Shown: piece after piece, positions 14,001-26,340 of the stretch | Position numbering within the stretch: position 1 is the first letter of the stretch | Layout: every line of letters begins with the position of its first letter | Origin: Ancylostoma caninum | Taxonomy: Eukaryota > Nematoda > Chromadorea > Rhabditida > Ancylostomatidae | DNA length: 64,000 nucleotides | Assembly (NCBI GenBank): GCA_037903475.1 | Contig: JBAJFG010000004.1 | Coordinates: 1,859,001-1,923,000 of the forward strand | Direction: 5' to 3' | Made by a program: the position numbers and the translations under genes | The notes under the pieces: model-generated | What the model saw: the letters and a program-made list of their open reading frames with translations, nothing else | What the model was told of the DNA's origin: nothing | Databases searched by the model: none

Positions 14001-16311
14001 TTTGAAAAAGGACAAAATGAGGAAATCGGAGTAAGGAAAGCGAGGAAAGTAAAAGAAACAAACAGTCGGTAACGCTGATGGATGGAGATGCTGCGAATAG
14101 TTCAGTATAAATTGTGCCGTTGAGACGTAGGCATGCTTTAAATAAAACATTACCTACAATCTATTAGGGTAATCGTTAAGAGCTAGCGAATGTTTACGAG
14201 TGGTGTTACTAGTAAAGTAAGAGCAGAAGGTGCGGATACTCCTGCACCACATTCTTGGGGTTACGAGATTTGATTGAAGGGTTTGACTGCACCGGTTGAT
14301 AATTAGGGGTTGAGAAGTCCCAGACAAGCACTCCCAACCCAGCGATTTTCCAAGTGGAATTTCCACGACAGCTCCACGTTGAACTCGTAAGAAAGAGTGG
14401 CAAACTGTGCTAGGGGGCTCATGTTCTAATGGCCATAAGGGCGCTCCTACTGGGACAGCCTGACATGCATTTCTTAGCACTGAGGGAGAGGGGTTGCGCG
14501 GAACGAACGCAATATGGACTTGCCTGCTGTCAAAGTCACAGCGCTTTTTCCAATTAGACGACGCAGGTGCTTCTCGTCGCCCTGTTCCTAGTCATTGTAC
14601 TTGCAGCTGGCGATTTGCACATTTTCAGAAATAGAATGCAATACCCCAAATCCAGAAAAAATTCTTGGCAGGTATCCATTATAGAGCTCTGACACTGCTT
14701 CACAGCTGTTTGATCCATAGTCCTTTCCAAGATCTTTCTTTTGCAGGTGGTCCAGATGTAATCGCAGCTAGGATTACGTGAACACTGGTCTATTTATTTT
14801 TTATTTATTACCTAGACTGTATGTGATATAAAAGCGAAAAGAACACTGTATATTTAGTTATATGTATGTACAAAGTAAAATGTTAATGGAATGAATTGTG
14901 GAGTTATGCTCTTTTTCACTTCTCTGTCTTATTCTATTCTCCTATATACTCCAGCACCTTTAAGCGTATTCGAATAGATTAGGTGTTCCACTTGACGCAG
15001 TCCTAATTTCAACAGTTTCTAATGCGTGCTATATTGAGCCGGAAGCTATGTAATTTGCTCAATGGTCGCATCCGTCGAAATACTCAACACTGAGTTGAAG
15101 TGCAAATGGTGACAGACACCGTCAGCACATCGCAAATGTTAGACAAACGCAAAGAATCATGACTTATTAGCAAAGAGATCCCAGTCCTAATCATGAACAG
15201 CTGCATTACACGTGCTCGCATAATGACGACGCACCAGCTTACTCATGCTTAGTAACTTGCAGAGGCGTGCATGACGGGACCCACGAATGTTGAGAAGGGT
15301 GCAATTGGATGCGCGGAAAGCAGCGTTTTTCTCGGGCGTTTCTGCGGTGTTTCGCGACTCCTGGAGACACGAAATCCAGCAAGATCCCAAACACGATTGT
15401 TTCAGCAGGTACTGCCTTCAAGAAAATGCTATTTAGTGATATATCATGATTTGCGGTACTATTGTTAGAATTCATCAGGTCAGAAAAAATACAAGCGCGA
15501 GCAACATCCAGTCCTCACAAAATATGGAATTTTCGCTTTCGAAAACGAGGGGGACGAGAAATCTCCGAAACTTCTGTGGAATATGATATTATATGATCAT
15601 TTCCTTCATAAGTCATGGTAAAATTTTAACTCAGGAAAGGCGGACCTAATTATAGGCGCTAATTCCTGAGCATAGGGAGGCACCAAATTTGAGAAATGTC
15701 GTAGAAATCATCTAATCCCCACTGGCTTCAACACTTTCAAGAATCTCCTCAACTAATCTCTCGGTTGAGCATGCCGCATGTGTATGTGCGTCTATGTTGC
15801 AGTATGATTAGGTTTTTTTAACGCCTTGGTTGATCGACAGTGCTCCGTGTCATAGGTTGCTGTTCTATCTGATGTAATAAATATATACATAAATAAATAC
15901 ACGTAATAAATGTATGCATCTTTAGAAATAAATATGTACGTAAGTCCAGTGCCATTTTCTTCCTCGGTTCGTCTCCGTCCTACTCAGCACCGCTCGGCAC
16001 TTCTTCGGCCATTCGCTACAGCTATCCAATGTAGAGGAAGGTATAAGTTGTTATATGGGTTTGTGAGCGCGGCAGGACGAGGGCGGCATAGTAATAGTGG
16101 AAGCTGATCATGTGGAAAACATTGGCAGGCGAGTATGAATTAATGTTAGGGTCGTTAGCCGTTGTGAGTCGTCGTTAGCTGGTCGATCGGAGCCAGGAGA
16201 CGTTTTATTGCCTTATTGCTCAGATGTTAGGACGATTGAGGAGCGCTACATCTCTCGTCTAGTACCATCCAGAAGCCGAAGAAGCCGAAGGGCATGTCCA
16301 CCGGGGAAGTA
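11014..16311. other. Intergenic, weak exon candidates only
   Basis: No gene can be supported with confidence. On the minus strand about 11090-11155 encodes LLVAAQTLAAGDKSLTKWNQ before a good donor (CAG|GTATCT), and an ATG frame at 11350-11456 precedes it, but joins are unclear. On the + strand 13809-14072 holds an open hydrophilic frame (HGELVEKKLLNIHKFNPGL and on). An AT-rich stretch with ATAAATA repeats lies at 15875-15945. Confidence 0.35.
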
Positions 16312-17579
16312 CAGGATGGCCGAAAATTACCCGTGCACCCCCATTTCTGTGGTTCCCAGGTTTTTTCCGCGTTCTTTTCTCATTTCTTCATTACCTCCTT
16401 ATAATTTATTCCCAATAGTTCTCTCGTGATGGTTGCCTCTTACCTCATGAGCACTGTCATTATTCAACTGCATCAGGAGTGAACGTCAATGGAAAGCGTC
16501 ATATTCTGAAAGCGTTATCCCTGCACCAAATAACTGGTCAAGATACAACAAAAAGATTCGAAGTGCACGGAAGCAATGAGGACAAAAAGGGTGGATATCT
16601 TATCACTGTTGTGGCCACTCCCAAGTAAGCGAAGGTTGCTCGAAGCAGGATCGACAGAAATCCGTAAGTTCCTTGTGCAAAGTGGCGACCGAGGTCAGGA
16701 TCGCCTGCAGACCCATGGGAAAAATTGTACGAGAGAAGTTGAACAACTATTCCTACCATTCTCAAAAAACCCACATTTTATCTGACACTGTGAGAAGGAA
16801 CACAAAGAATATGTGCAGGCAGATGCTGGAACGATTTCCTCATTCTCGCTACCTCCCGATCGTTTTTGCTGGTGAGAAAATTTTCATTGTAGCAACCCAG
16901 AATGATAGAGTCATAGAAAAACCAGTGGCGTGGGGGTACTCGAAGGCAGATCTGTTGCTGGAACAGGTCAATCCCTATATTTGACGCCATGGGGGTATAA
17001 AGTCCAGTGGCAAGGCTCCCATGGCTTTCGTGGAATCCATTGCTAAAATTTGCACTCGTGTGTGCAAGGGGATAATTCTTAGCACATTTCTGAATCGTCG
17101 AGATCTGCATTTTTCAAAAATGGCAGACAAGAGCTGCGACAGAACTTCAATCCTGCTCAGAAGGCAAAAAATGTTAAGGACTAGAGTAATGAGCGCTCGC
17201 CTGAGTTCGTGAGGCATGCAAAACGGCCTCCGTACAGCTCGAATTTGACATTTGAATTTGCGAGGGATTTTTCCCTGTAGTCTCCGTTGAAGAGCAAAAT
17301 CTGCCCTATCTGCCAATTGGATGGAATTTGTATCCCCTGAAAGAGACCGTAAAAAGGCCTAGGACGAAATAAGTGAAGACCACCTGCGAGAATCATGTGC
17401 TGCACCTATGAAGACGTTGAGAGCCAGCGTTTCTGCCAAAGAAGCCTTTTTGAAGTTTGATGAGTTTCTAAGATATTTCGGGCCATCAGCGAAATGCTGA
17501 GGAAAATTGAGCTCTCTGCAGTTGATGACCTAGTTTCAGCATTAAAACTTTGGTGCACGGGTAATTTTCGGCCACCCTG
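16312..17579 (+). mobile_element. maT/Tc1-like DNA transposon, inactive (1268 bp)
   Basis: The inverted ends are 28 bases long and differ at one position (left CAGGATGGCCGAAAATTACC..., right CAGGGTGGCCGAAAATTACC... when inverted). TA flanks both sides (16310-16311 and 17580-17581). The size suits a full-length Tc1/mariner-superfamily element, and a broken transposase frame on the + strand fills the interior. The left and right ends are far better preserved than the coding region. Confidence 0.85.
16576..17410 (+). pseudogene. Degenerate Tc1/maT-like transposase
   Basis: Segments in shifting + strand frames match the order of a Tc1/maT-like transposase. An HTH-like part comes first (about 16610-16800). 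Then RFPHSRYLPIVFAGEKIFIV at about 16833-16892 covers the first catalytic motif, where families of this type have FADEK; here the aspartate is glycine (GEK). The second motif region (about 17135-17215) reads NPAQKAKNVKD, where active relatives have a QDxAPxHKAK-like motif. WPPYSPDLNP is decayed to RPPYSSNLTF. Several stops and frameshifts occur. Known: this superfamily cuts and pastes DNA with a DDE/D triad. Inference: the protein cannot be catalytic. Confidence 0.75.
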
Positions 17580-20415
17580 TACTACGAGGTCGAGAAATCG
17601 CAAAGCAAAAATTTCAGGACATACCATGGTTGCGTGGTTGCGTAAAAGGATGGCAGCTTCCTGCAGCAGCTAAAGAGATCCGGAACTACTGACGACCACT
17701 TTGCCGTCGACTTCCTCAACGAGGTATCCGCCAGCAATATCCAAGCGCTAAGAGTGCGTAAACCACTCAAACTAGGGAAATAGGCAAAGGGGGGCCAGAG
17801 GAGAGAAAAGGTGTGCTACCAGTGGTCTTCGCCCTTCATGAAGTTAGAGAGCTCCCTCCTGCCTGTGCGATTTGTGATATTCTGCCCGTATAATATTCTG
17901 CCCAACATTGAATCACACATGTGAATTTCTGCCCTACTTTGCTACTATGCGCATCACTCACGAAGTTTCGCTCTTCGTGGAATATGGACGGATCCCTAGA
18001 GGACTGACCTTCGTCCGCGGCGCACTGCCTACGCAGCGCGGCAGACCAGCTGGACTTAGCTATTGACATATCGCGTCTTGATAGGAATCCTCCAATTTTT
18101 TTCTTAGAAGCAGAGATTTTCCCTGATTCTAGGTGTGCTAATAAATCCAAAGCAAAATTTGCTAGAGCACAGTTGAAGCTCATTGTACGAAGAGTACACA
18201 CGATTCTGAATGGCCCTCTAGCCGCTCTGGAACCAACGATTCTCATTAGCACCTTAACCTTGGACATGCAACACGCAACAATTAATCCGCACGTTAATCA
18301 CACGCCTCGTGGACGTCGACGTATCGTAGCATTTCTAATAATGGTTAGATGAGCATCCATATCCTAGAGAAAGATGGGGTTTGGAACGGTGTTGGGGGGG
18401 GGTAATGAAACTACTAAAACACGACCTAACTTGCAAGTAGTTTTTGTGTATTTGAAGCAAACATAACTGACTTATTTGGTAGGGCAAAATTATAGGTACA
18501 CGGTAAACCTTCATATCTGTCCGCTTAAGAACAAGTTTAGGCACTTGCTTCCATGTCCTTCAAACTTTGAAAATTCCTCTCCCAAACCGATGAAACCCTA
18601 TAGATCGAGATCGGTACCAACGTGGGCGCGAAGCATCCCCCTTCCAACATGATCTCACAAATCTAAGGAGACTGGATTTCTTTGAGATGTTTCACAGCTT
18701 CAGAAGGCCTGGAGCAGGTTTCCTTCTCGAAACCAAACTTTAACAGAAAATCTATGTGAATGAGTTCTGGAGATCGGCTCTTGGGCAGTAGTCTCAGGTG
18801 CACAATCTGTGGGAACCCTTCTTGTAGGGCATTTCTTGCCCCTTCACTTACATACAGTCTCAGTGCGAGTATGAGCCTTGTTCTTCTGATACGCTTCCCA
18901 ATTCGAGATTCTTGATTTCCTTTTTCTTTGAGCTAGTAGTGACGATTGATAGCTTCGAGAAAGTATGAAAGACCAAGCGTAAGATTGGAGAACAGACACA
19001 GTTCAACCCATTCGGCGCTGTCTCGTAAATGGTTACATTTTTACATGAACTCATACCTGTTATTTCGAAGTTATCTTCTAATCCAATTTGACTTCTTTCC
19101 CGTACTGATTATAATGATGTTCTGACAAATGCCCGCACTTATCTAGAAGTAAATTCTTTTCCTATAGGAAGTCAACCGAATAGCAAGAGGAAGGAATACA
19201 TCGCCAAGGCTGCCTAATCAAGCAAAATTTGACGGATCAAATCCCGGCCGAAAGCAATCACAACTTCGAAACTTCGAAGAAGACGTTTTGGGGGAGATAT
19301 CAGCCCTAAACACATAAGAGTTCCACTTCACACTAAGTAAAATGCAAAAAAGAAGCCAACTAAGAAGTGCGTTCATTACAAACAGGCTTCAGTCAAAGAA
19401 TTCTCATTGAATGGAGTGATTGAGCTGTATCAACCTTTGTGTGTAATAAAAGGCAGTGCATATCATAAATATACGGGAATGTCAATGTCTGCTTCCCCAC
19501 GCATTGTAGATATAGAAGTAATTAAAAGTATTAAAAAAGTAGTAATTCAAAGTAACTCAATAATGGATATGATGGATGGATTAAAGAAGACTCCACGTGC
19601 TGCACCGCTCGAATAGGCTTTCACTAGGAAAAAGGCCTTATTTCATGAAGCTGTGTACAAATCTGTTCCATAATGCGTACACACCTTGGCGAATAAGACC
19701 TTTCGTGGAAGGGTGGAAGCCTTTTAGAGAACTGTAAGAAGGAAGTTGAATCATAAGGACTGAAATGAATCATATAAAATGTACGTATGCCCGACGTTGT
19801 GAAGCAATCATTTTTGTTTTTTCTTTTTTTATTGTGTTTTGTTAATTTAAGTTCTCCGCAAAGGGCAGCATTGTGATTTGTCACGACGTATATAATGAAT
19901 AAATAAATAGGTTTTGTATACATTACATATACTCAGACATGAGTGAATCCTCAGTTCAATCAGTTTTCATTCGAGGACGAATTGAAACATTACAGTAAAC
20001 GTGAATGAAAAGGCCATATAGTCACTCTCATCTCTATTCTGGAGCCTTCTAGGAGTAGGATATACCCAGTACGTTATCCGTCCTTAGCTACACCTGATCG
20101 AAATCTCAACAGCAACACTACTTTCCTGGCATGACACCGTAATAACTCGGGAAGAAATTCGGAAGGCCAGATTAGAGAAGATGGCTACTGTATGTGCTGC
20201 TGCTATAGATGTTCAAGAACCTATCGTACATATTTTTGTAGCAGAAATCGCAGAGAATCCCTGCGCTCGCCAGGTGGGTGTGTGCCCTTTCGTGGTTGAC
20301 TAATCCTAAGCTAGAAAAAGAGCGGTATGGAGTGTGAGGTGACCGGAACGGAGGAGTGGCAGCTCGGGTTCCGCCCATAGACGTCACGTCACCCCGGGAG
20401 CTACGATATTGCACG
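17580..20415. other. Intergenic; one 143-codon minus frame
   Basis: An intronless ATG frame on the minus strand (17836-18267, 143 residues, starting MSKVKVLMRIVGSRAARG) is open but has no recognised domain; chance cannot be excluded. The rest has no supportable gene. Confidence 0.35.
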
Positions 20416-20892
20416 ATGACGGGCGGGGGAGGAGACTCATCCAACCGAAAAAATACTGCAATTAGTCCGAGAGTGGGCGGACGGGCCAACATTCAGTGGA
20501 TTCCAGTGAAAGTTGTAAAGACTGTTGATGTTAGTATAAAACAAAGCTCAATAGAACCAACAGGTGTCAGTCGACTTGTACTTACCTTAGCTTCTCACAT
20601 ATATTTAGTTAAAGGGGGAACAGTCAAAGGTAAACATTACAGTAACTGGTTCGAATTGATGGTTATAGAGCCCAAGATGAAGATCATTGCTCCAATGATA
20701 TCCAAACCTTTTGATTTCTTCTCTTTTTTTGGTCGAATAGTCCAGAAACGAGTTCTATCGAAAATTCCAAAAAAAACTTTCGTCCTGCACGAGGTCAAAC
20801 TTAAAGCTCGGGGTCGTGAGCATGCGAAAATTTCTCATGTCACACCCAGAATTGGGATAAATAAACAGAAATATACAGGAAATTACAAATGA
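20416..20892 (+). CDS. Hypothetical protein, 158 residues
   Basis: This is one of the longest ATG-initiated frames outside transposons (158 codons). The start at 20416 follows a GC-rich stretch containing GACGTCACGTCA (20378-20391), which resembles a CREB/ATF-type site; upstream the frame stays open without an ATG. The product begins with a glycine-rich stretch, then a mixed, somewhat hydrophobic middle, and ends in a basic tail. No signal peptide, membrane segment or domain is recognised. No introns were needed, and no neighbours give context. The frame could be chance or a retro-copy remnant. Confidence 0.25.
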   Translation: MTGGGGDSSNRKNTAISPRVGGRANIQWIPVKVVKTVDVSIKQSSIEPTGVSRLVLTLASHIYLVKGGTVKGKHYSNWFELMVIEPKMKIIAPMISKPFDFFSFFGRIVQKRVLSKIPKKTFVLHEVKLKARGREHAKISHVTPRIGINKQKYTGNYK

Positions 20893-23800
20893 TGAGGCCC
20901 TGCGCCCTAGTAAGATCCGCAGCAGCGTGGCAGGGAGCGAGAGGACGTGAATGGCCTATGGGCAGCCACAGACAGCCAGAGTGCTGCGTCGCGTGGACAG
21001 TCCCTGGGAGCGCTGATCACGTTGCATTTCTGTCTGCGATTTTTCTTTGCCTCATTGAATTTTGACCTCCTCGCGTCTCCTTCCTTTTCCTCTCATGGTT
21101 TTGCTTTCAGCATTTCTTAAATGTCTAAAAATTCACATATGTACATGTGTACACTACATGCTTGCTTTGCAACGTCTTGGAAACTGTAGGATTTGGAAAA
21201 AAAAACACAGTACGCCGAACGACAGATTCTTGACCTCTTTGGCAACAAATCCCAACCATACTCAAATAACTGGATAAGAAGCTGGAAGGCAGACATTGTT
21301 GCAAAAGGAAGAACTTCTGCATTCCAACTGCTAAGAGCTGCAAATTCCGTGTTTCGGCTGCGTTTTTTGCCGGAACTGTGGTGCCGTTCAACCAGCGTTC
21401 TGCCTGTTCCTTGCCACGTGGCGACCCGCCTCGGTGTATATAAATAAGCCGGTGGTTGAGCACCAGAGCTTAGTCGTGTCTCCGCTGCGGCGGAGGCAAG
21501 GCGAGCCATGCGAGACTCGTCAGGCCGTCTGAGACCGTGTAAAACCGTGGCCCAGTGCAATAATCGGTCAGACGAGATCCGTGCAGTGTGGATGCGTGCG
21601 GGTGCGACGCGGATCTCGAGGTCTGCCGTGGGAACGCTGCGTCCACTAGGAGCGTAGGCGGTCGGGACTATTTTTGGATGAGCTTGGATAAGCACCCACT
21701 TACCCAAGCCTACAGTATTAACACAGCCCTGTGCTCAGCTTGAGCTGCAATCCCAGGTTTGAGACATGCAAACCAGTTCATCGCCCCCCGAAGCACAGCC
21801 TCTACGGATCGAACGCAGCTCGTACAAAATAAGCTTTCATCTCGCGGTGTAACTGCTGTTGAAACGGGTTCGGCCTGTGTTCGCCGTCCTGGAGTCACTG
21901 AGATAGAGAACTTAGCGCTTCTTTATGCATAATAACGTTCAAGGAAAGCGATTTTACTGAGCAAGGTAAAAACCAAACCACATTTGTGGCGATGTGCACT
22001 ATTGGCTCCACCTGAACTACTGGGTTATCTCCACATTCCAGGAGGGGTAGAGATCACAGTGGAGACGTACATCTTCAGAGAGAGCAGAAGTATCACAAGG
22101 AGAAATTCTGACCTTGGAACAGTTGTGAAATAATGAGTCAGAATGGCAGAAATTAATGCAGAAGATTACTGACAAACCGATCATTTGCAAGGCTGGCAGA
22201 TACCAATGGATTCTGTGTTAACGTGTATTTCTCAGTAAAAATGCATCGAAACTCATGTAGTAAATTCAATTCAGGTCGAGATCGCGGTTGTAATCATTTA
22301 CTTGTAGGTGGCTGTCAACATCGTCGAACCGCAAATTTCGACCTCACCAAGTAAAGAATTTCTTCCAGAGAGATTCATGCACGAAATGAAGTCGCATCTA
22401 TTTGACCCAGTACCACATATGTACCTGCAAATCATATATAAATAAGAGTTGCCCAGCGCTGCTCTGAAAGAATTTACAGACAGAAGAAGATTTGTTACAA
22501 TACTTATGTCCGCCACTGTAGGTTACATATCATGTGAACAAGGTGAGAACCATTACAGTGAGCAAATAACTGCTGATGTGAGATGATCTTACATGTCTCT
22601 GATTAGTGAAAAGCCTTGCTTTTCTGCTTCTGCTACTGTCTGCGATACCTTTTCACGCAGGAAATTATCGAGAGTTGAGCACATAAGGCGGTCCAATTCG
22701 TCACACCGTGGTAGGTGATTAGCAGTTAAGGCAGAATGACATTATTAAGTGGCATTCTGCGACTTGTTATGGCGCATGTTATGTACGTTATTTGTAATTC
22801 AATGCTGTCGCAGGTGGTCACCATCGCGATCAACAGTCCAACTCATAGGTGTTGAACATATGTCCCCCACAAAAAATGAGAATAGTGATTGGCCATTTAT
22901 AGACTATGTATGTTTCATGCGCAATGATAGAGTGGGATTAATAAACCTTGGATGAAAAAACCAACGTTAAATTCCAGCACTATTGTATTGTCTCAGTACT
23001 TGTCCTAAGTATGTTCAAATGTTTTAAATGTTATCAAAATATAAGCAGGTACAAAATACTAGGCTTGTACCATGTTTGCGTTAGTCTTATGGAAGTATAG
23101 AAAGAGTGATGAATATGACGTTGGAAGAGGTAATTAGGAGTGAACTAATCTGTTCTCATGACTAATTCATCAGTAAGAGAGCAAAACTCAAACTTGTGAT
23201 TGGCCTCCAGCAAGTCATGTTCAATGGTTTTTCAAGCCGTTCTACTCAGCTAACAAGATCTATTATAATTTGCAAGCTCTCTCCGCATATGTCTGTCATG
23301 TAACCACACACAAGCTCGTTCTTTAGACCGTTTAACTCGTTGACGACAATGGGACAAACTGATCAGTCCCATCTTGGCTGTCACAAAGAACTAAGAGACC
23401 CAGGTACCCAGGAATGGGTCCCACATTAAAAATGGTAATCTCAAGATCAGAATTGATTGGAATGCATTATTTCACACGCCGCTTTTGAATATAGCCACCA
23501 TTTTGCATTGTATAACCAATTTCGTTAGGCATACTCTATGCTAGCCATCATTTCTGTATCACTTGTGAAGACCAATAAAAATACATCAAAAATACTCACA
23601 ATATGTCAATTTTTTATGTTGTAAAATTCATGCCAAATTGTGTAACAATTCCATATTTGCAACAAATGTCACAATAGTCGGGATTTATCAGGAAATATCA
23701 ATATTATTGGTATTTCTATTTATTGATCGATTGTAGTTATTGTAATTTATTGATTGATTAGCGCCCCTTCGGGACGCTAGAAAGTGGGGTGGGGCAGCCA

Positions 23801-24162
23801 CTTGAGGTATGTGCAAAAGCTTCACTCGTGAGAAACGCTTCGAAAATCAGCGAAAAAAAAACAAATCTAATCATTAGCTGAGCTCAAGTACGAAATTCTC
23901 CTTATGAGTTGCGTATACTCTACGGGTTTGGCCTCCTCGCCAACGTCGGGCTTCGAGTCTTCTCGCCATCCTAGCCTTGCCTGCAAATTCCAAATCACGC
24001 ATCTACTTGTAAAGCTAATTTCCGATACAGTGATACTACTTACTCTTTTTTGTCACATTTCTTACATGCCTATGGGCCCGTTATGAACAGCCAACGGAGA
24101 GGAAGAAGAGATGGTCGACTGAAACACGAATGAGCGCGTAGCGTGCCCCTACTCCACCGTAC
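20893..24162. other. Intergenic apart from the promoter-like block
   Basis: The long minus frame 21117-21707 lacks an ATG start of note and sits in GC-rich sequence, so it is not called. No other gene or repeat is supported between 21720 and 24162. Confidence 0.4.
21437..21446 (+). promoter_or_regulatory. TATA-box-like element
   Basis: TATATAAATA sits in a locally GC-rich block (about 21350-21700), followed about 30 bases later by a GC-rich segment rich in CGAG and CGTG. This looks like a core promoter, possibly of an LTR (a TGTTG start lies at 21297 and a CTACA end near 21714). No second LTR or coding partner was found. Confidence 0.25.
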
Positions 24163-24640
24163 ATCTTGGCGTTTTCCCCACTACTGGGCCAGGGCGGACC
24201 CATTCGCCATCAGTGCACCTGTATCCTGGCGCTTATCTCACTGTTGGGCCAGAGCAGACCCATCCTCCATTTGTGGATCTGTATCTTCGCGTTGTTCCCA
24301 CTACTGGGTCAGCGCAGACCCGATCCATCGGTGGGATTCGTATCCCGGCGCTTTCCCCACTAATCAGCCCCTTGCGGGCCCAGTCTCCATCCGTGGACCC
24401 GTATCTTGGCGTTTTCTCAAGTATTGGGCCAGAGCAGACCCAATTCCCATCTGTGGACTCGTCGCCTGGGCTTTCCCCGTTTATGGGCTCCTGCAGACCC
24501 TATCTCCATCGATGGACCTGTACCCTGCCGCTTTACCAGTGTTGGGCCATGGCGGACCCTTTCTCCATCAATGGACCCGTATACTGCCGTTTTCCCACTA
24601 CTGGGCCATGGCGGACTCTTTCTCGATCTACCATGATGTT
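24163..24640 (+). repeat. 60-bp minisatellite, eight copies
   Basis: Eight units with a period close to 60 bases run head to tail; marker words are the CTACTGGGCCAG-like block near 24184, 24244, 24304, 24364, 24424, 24483, 24542 and 24601, each followed by a CAGACCC/CGGACCC block and a CCATC..TGGACC block. Because 60 is divisible by three, open frames persist: one frame repeats a 20-residue unit (SWRFPHYWARADPFAISAPV and variants) across 201 codons. Units diverge by many substitutions, so the array is old. No signal peptide or start context supports a real protein. Confidence 0.8.
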
Positions 24641-25691
24641 TTCCTGGACCACGGGGCCCCGGCTCATCCGTCCGTCATCACTGCAGCCGCACTCTTTACA
24701 AATCTCGAAAGTGATGGGACAGAGTTAGGAAATATTTGGAAAGTTTGATCAGCTGCACAAGTTGCACAACTGTTTCAGAAAATGTCACAACAGCTCATGA
24801 TGACGCGTTTTTCATCCTGTGTATTTGATTGCACTTCTTAAAAACGATCCTCCAGCTGCATAACCCCCAAGGGTCCTCAAATAGAGGTGCGCAAAGAGGA
24901 TCTCCCAAGTGAGGACACAAAGTGGATCATTCGATACATCCTCCACGGTATTCACACTCCTTTTCGAAGTGGTTATCATCCATTGTTCCAAATTTGAGTG
25001 AAGTCAGCACCAAAGCTCCAGCACAGGATGAAACAACACTGCTCCGTACATTGCTGCAATGCATCGTCAAATCGCTGTAAACACTGCCTCGCCTGGAGGG
25101 CTCGAGACCGCTAGCATCTGGTCCCACCGCGAAATCCTGAGTGCACCCGACTTCCACTACGTCTATGCACCTATGACGAAACATCGGCCGAATGCCCCAT
25201 CAGCTTCGCATCCTCGCGAGGCACAGTCTATAACTGAGTCTCACGGCGAGCGCATGCGATCACGTGCTGTCCCCCTACGTCTGCGCTGTAGAAAATTTTG
25301 TTGCACTACCATGATTTATATGAGAGGATTGTCGACAATAACGACAGAAACATAGATAATTGATAAGAATGCGTTATTACACTTGGTAATATCATCACTA
25401 TTGTTTTATTATTTACTTATTAACCGCAAACCTACTACTGGTGCAGTGGGAAAAATGGAAGAGAACTTTGCTTTTGCTCCACGTGGCACCTCTCGCCAAG
25501 ACGTAGATTGTCGTCAGTTTGTTAAAGGATAAATAGAAAAATATTCTTCGGAGACACTGCTTGGCTTTTTTAGGAAGAGTGTGTCGCTAATAGCGACTAG
25601 CAATAATCTTCAATAAAACGGTCAGAAAAGATTTCTTTCTCATGAGTTACCTTGTTGACATTTTATCAAAGATCTAACCTAACGATTGCAG
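24641..25691. other. No supportable gene
   Basis: Short open frames only (for example 25059-25355, +). No repeat recognised. Confidence 0.4.
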
Positions 25692-25931
25692 GGCAATGCT
25701 GACATTCTGCGCCAACATCGCATGCTCGCGACGACTGTATATAAAAATCAGTACTATCTCGAGGGACAAGAGAGAAAGAAACGCCGACCACGTCACCTTC
25801 GTCGCCCACGTCGCCCTCGTCGCCCCCCAATAACCGAAGTCAACGAATTCCCCGTCGTCTCTTCTATTCGACTCATTCACACGACTACAGTAAATGATTC
25901 AATATTTCTTCAAGACCCGCGAGGCATATAG
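25692..25931 (+). CDS. Candidate terminal exon, arginine-rich
   Basis: An acceptor-like site (CGATTGCAG) at 25683-25691 opens a frame of 79 residues to a stop at 25929-25931. The peptide begins GNADILRQHRMLATTVYKNQ and then has a very basic tract with three RRPR-type repeats (about residues 30-48), followed by an ordinary mixed segment. No upstream exon was identified, and no domain is recognised. The repeated CGTCGCCC(C/A)CGTCGCCC DNA could itself be a short tandem repeat rather than a selected basic region. Confidence 0.28.
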   Translation, partial: GNADILRQHRMLATTVYKNQYYLEGQERKKRRPRHLRRPRRPRRPPITEVNEFPVVSSIRLIHTTTVNDSIFLQDPRGI

Positions 25932-26076
25932 AGAGAGAAAGGTCAGTACTACATAATAACTTTTGGTGCATCGGCCGGGAAACCGAAGATTTTCCGGTCT
26001 TTACTTTGTCTCTAGTAGGGTTTCCAAATGAGAAACGATTTCCGAAAGGTTTTACGCTCACATAACGCCACGGACC

Positions 26077-26340
26077 TTACTGACGTTCCACGCCGCCCCG
26101 CAGATATTCTTCAATCCTTACCACCAAAGTTCTTCTGACCTTTCCAATGTAGGCCTCACTGCATGTCATACACTCTAGCTGATAAATCACTCCCGTTTGC
26201 GAGCAGTCTCCTGTTCTACCTTGCGGTAAGCTTGCTAGCACCGTTCGGAAGGCACAAGAACAAAGGCACTTTGTGGAAGAGACTTTGGTCTGTAGTGTAC
26301 GATTTTGTTTCACGAAACGGAAACATCGGCGACCACAACC
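26077..26340 (-). pseudogene. Penelope-like element GIY-YIG nuclease relic
   Basis: The minus frame reads ...LASLPQGRTGDCSQTG, then GVIYQLECMTCSEAYIG and RTLVVRIEEYLRG. The order G(V/I)(I/V)Y..C..C...YIG followed by RTL..R..EH(L) is the GIY-YIG endonuclease signature with its upstream cysteine-containing linker, as found at the C-terminus of Penelope-like retroelements. The reverse transcriptase that should precede it (to the right, on the minus strand) is not recognisable between 26400 and 27300, although short minus frames continue there. Inference: a truncated, decayed copy. Confidence 0.6.

Noticed and set aside
21117..21707. 196-codon minus frame
   Set aside because: No convincing ATG, lies in GC-rich LTR- or promoter-like sequence, no motifs.
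24163..24640. CRISPR-like array
   Set aside because: Repeats are diverged head-to-tail minisatellite units with no unique spacers, in a eukaryotic context.
24143..24748. 201-codon frame reported as a protein
   Set aside because: It consists of 60-bp minisatellite units and more than one frame is open; no proper start or homology supports a gene.
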